A stretch of 64,000 bases of DNA from JACKII01 sp965222315 (GTDB lineage Bacteria; Pseudomonadota; Alphaproteobacteria; Bin95). The notes under the pieces were generated by a model. The model was not told the DNA's origin and did no database searches. It was given only the letters and a program-made list of their open reading frames with translations. Positions 62,697 to 64,000 of the stretch are shown here, piece after piece. Every line of letters starts with the position of its first letter. The first letter of the stretch is position 1. Where the stretch lies: the NCBI GenBank assembly GCA_965222315.1, contig OZ244951.1:1674001-1738000 (forward strand), given 5' to 3'. The translations under genes were made by a program, and so were the position numbers.

Positions 62697-62802
62697 GTTC
62701 AAAACGCCCTGCCGATGGTATTACTGAATCGAGACAGTCCTCACTCGAAGCAGATGGTGCCGACGAGTCTCCCGGTCACCGAGCTTAATACCGATGGGAG
62801 CT

Positions 62803-64000
62803 TCAATCGCCAGTGGTTTTCGCGGTCGCCAACGCCGGCAGCACCGTTCCGGCGCATTCCCCAAAGCCGATGCGGTAGCCATCCCCCTCGCACCAGCCGC
62901 GCAGGGTGAGTGTATCTCCATCTTCCAGGAACGACCGCGCGCCGCCATCCGTCAGGGCAAAAGGTTCCTTGCCGCCCCAGCTTAGCTCCAGCAGAGAGCC
63001 CCACTCGCTCTTTTCCGGCCCGCTGATGGTGCCGGAGCCGAGCAGGTCGCCGGTCCGCATCGGGCAACCGCTCGAGGTGTGATGCGCCAACTGCTGGGCC
63101 GCGGAATAATAGAGGTACTTGGCATTGGTCAGCGACAAACGGGATTCCCGCCCGCCCGCGGGTGTGAGCGCACTCTCCAGCACGATGTCGTAGTGCCGGG
63201 GCGCGGCATCGTCGATATAGGGCAAAAGCGGCTTCTCCCGCTCTAGCGCGGCCCGGCGGAAGGGCTCCAGGGCCGCCTTCGTCACGACCCAGGGGCTGAT
63301 GGTGGTTGCCGTCGCCTTCGCCTGGAACGGGCCTAGCGGTACATACTCCCAGGCCTGAATGTCCCTGGCCGACCAGTCGTTCAGCAGCACATAGCCGAAG
63401 ATCATGGCGTCTGCCTCCGCCACTGTAACCGGCTCCCCGAACGCAGAAGGCGTGCCGACCACCGCGCCCATTTCCAATTCAAAATCCAGCCGCTCGCAGG
63501 GGCCAAAGTGCGGCGCGTCGGCATCCGGCGCTTTCAACTGCCCCAGCGGCCGCCGGAACTCCGTGCCGCTCACCACGACCGAGGACGCTCGTCCGTTATA
63601 GCCAATCGGAATGTGCAGGTAGTTGGCAGGCAGCGCGTTCTCCGGCCCCCGGAACATGACGCCGACGTTGAATGCGTGCTGCTTGGCCGAATAGAAATCG
63701 GTGTAGTCCGCCACCTGAAACGGCAAGTGCATATCTGCCTGCGCCATCGGCACCAGTGCCTTGGCCTTCAGGGCAAGGCTCTCGCGCAGCGCCGGGTCGC
63801 CGTCCTTGCGCAGCAGCGACGTGAGCCGCGCCCGCACACTCGCCCAGACTTTCGGGCCCAGCGCCATAAAAGCATTCAGCGCTGGCTGATCGAACACTGG
63901 ACCGCTGCCGCCCGCATCCAACACGCCGGCGGCTTCCAAGGCCGAAAGGTCGATCACCCTATCCCCGATTGCGGTGCAGCAGCGCGGCTGGTCACCGCCT
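62803..64000 (-). CDS. fahA: Fumarylacetoacetase (5' part beyond window)
   Basis: Last step of tyrosine degradation, cleaving fumarylacetoacetate. The reading stays open to the window edge with family residues (AIGDRVIDLSALEAAGVL), so the true start lies beyond 64000. A GTG at 63955-63957 is internal. Core motifs: DYTDFYSAKQHAFNVGVMFRG (metal and catalytic His region), YNGRASSVVVSGTEFRRPLGQ, FELEMGAVVG, LLNDWSARDIQAWEYVPLGPF, and SGCPMRTGDLLGSGTISGP. Confidence 0.93.
   Translation of the reverse strand, partial: GGDQPRCCTAIGDRVIDLSALEAAGVLDAGGSGPVFDQPALNAFMALGPKVWASVRARLTSLLRKDGDPALRESLALKAKALVPMAQADMHLPFQVADYTDFYSAKQHAFNVGVMFRGPENALPANYLHIPIGYNGRASSVVVSGTEFRRPLGQLKAPDADAPHFGPCERLDFELEMGAVVGTPSAFGEPVTVAEADAMIFGYVLLNDWSARDIQAWEYVPLGPFQAKATATTISPWVVTKAALEPFRRAALEREKPLLPYIDDAAPRHYDIVLESALTPAGGRESRLSLTNAKYLYYSAAQQLAHHTSSGCPMRTGDLLGSGTISGPEKSEWGSLLELSWGGKEPFALTDGGARSFLEDGDTLTLRGWCEGDGYRIGFGECAGTVLPALATAKTTGD

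Noticed and set aside
63955..63957. GTG as the start of fumarylacetoacetase
   Set aside because: Family-like residues continue in frame to the window edge, so the gene starts beyond position 64000.

Overview
The window looks like chromosomal DNA from an alphaproteobacterium, most likely of the Rhodospirillales type. The evidence is the high GC content, the order rplU-rpmA-obgE-proB-proA-nadD-rsfS-rlmH-envC-like-ctpA-rppH, and the catabolic genes that follow. It has two unlike halves that meet at a tRNA-Ser gene (40897-40986, minus strand). The genus cannot be fixed from sequence alone.

Bases 1 to about 40896 are a mobile, metal-related genomic island. A tyrosine integrase (39491-40759) lies directly against the 3' end of the tRNA-Ser, as expected for an island integrated there. 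Its far end lies outside the window. The left 5 kb holds two MerR-family regulators. One faces a SCO1-dsbB-dsbA operon. The other faces an operon of a SHOCT-domain membrane protein and the two membrane subunits of a TRAP transporter. Both operons have MerR-type promoters with 19-bp spacers. Positions 5.3-17.8 kb and 31.7-38.6 kb are dense insertion-sequence graveyards (IS66, IS110/IS1111, IS5, IS21, IS3, IS256, IS481, IS630 and IS1182 types), many of them nested and broken. One IS66 copy can be traced through its terminal repeats and target duplication, with one IS5 and two IS110 elements inside it.

Between the graveyards, 18.1-31.7 kb is a single minus-strand block of about 18 genes behind a textbook CueR promoter. 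In order these are a copper P-type ATPase, CueR, a Cys-rich secreted protein, a multicopper oxidase, a Tat-exported repeat protein, a DUF411 protein, a membrane protein, a Met-rich peptide, cytochrome c, CcmG, a TlpA-like protein, a small membrane protein, a Met-rich protein, SCO1, PCuAC, a second SCO-like protein, a membrane protein, CcdA and a DsbA-like protein. Most of the block from 26.6 kb down is coupled by ATGA-type overlaps. It combines copper export and oxidation with a complete-looking periplasmic thiol relay and copper chaperones. A nearly perfect 526-bp tandem duplication lies inside it.

From 41 kb on, the sequence is housekeeping chromosome: ribosomal proteins L21 and L27, Obg, proline synthesis, NadD, ribosome silencing factor, RlmH, cell-wall and protease genes, and RppH. 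These are followed by a CoA-transferase, a 2-hydroxyacid dehydrogenase, isovaleryl-CoA dehydrogenase, an orphan sigma-54 activator, an epimerase, a LuxR-type regulator with an unusual receiver, leuB, asparaginase, a lone LivH-type permease, a GMC oxidoreductase and the start-truncated fumarylacetoacetase. The gap at 62.4-62.8 kb holds a striking array of heptamers spaced at one helical turn, and an intergenic repeat that also occurs at 5.5 kb.
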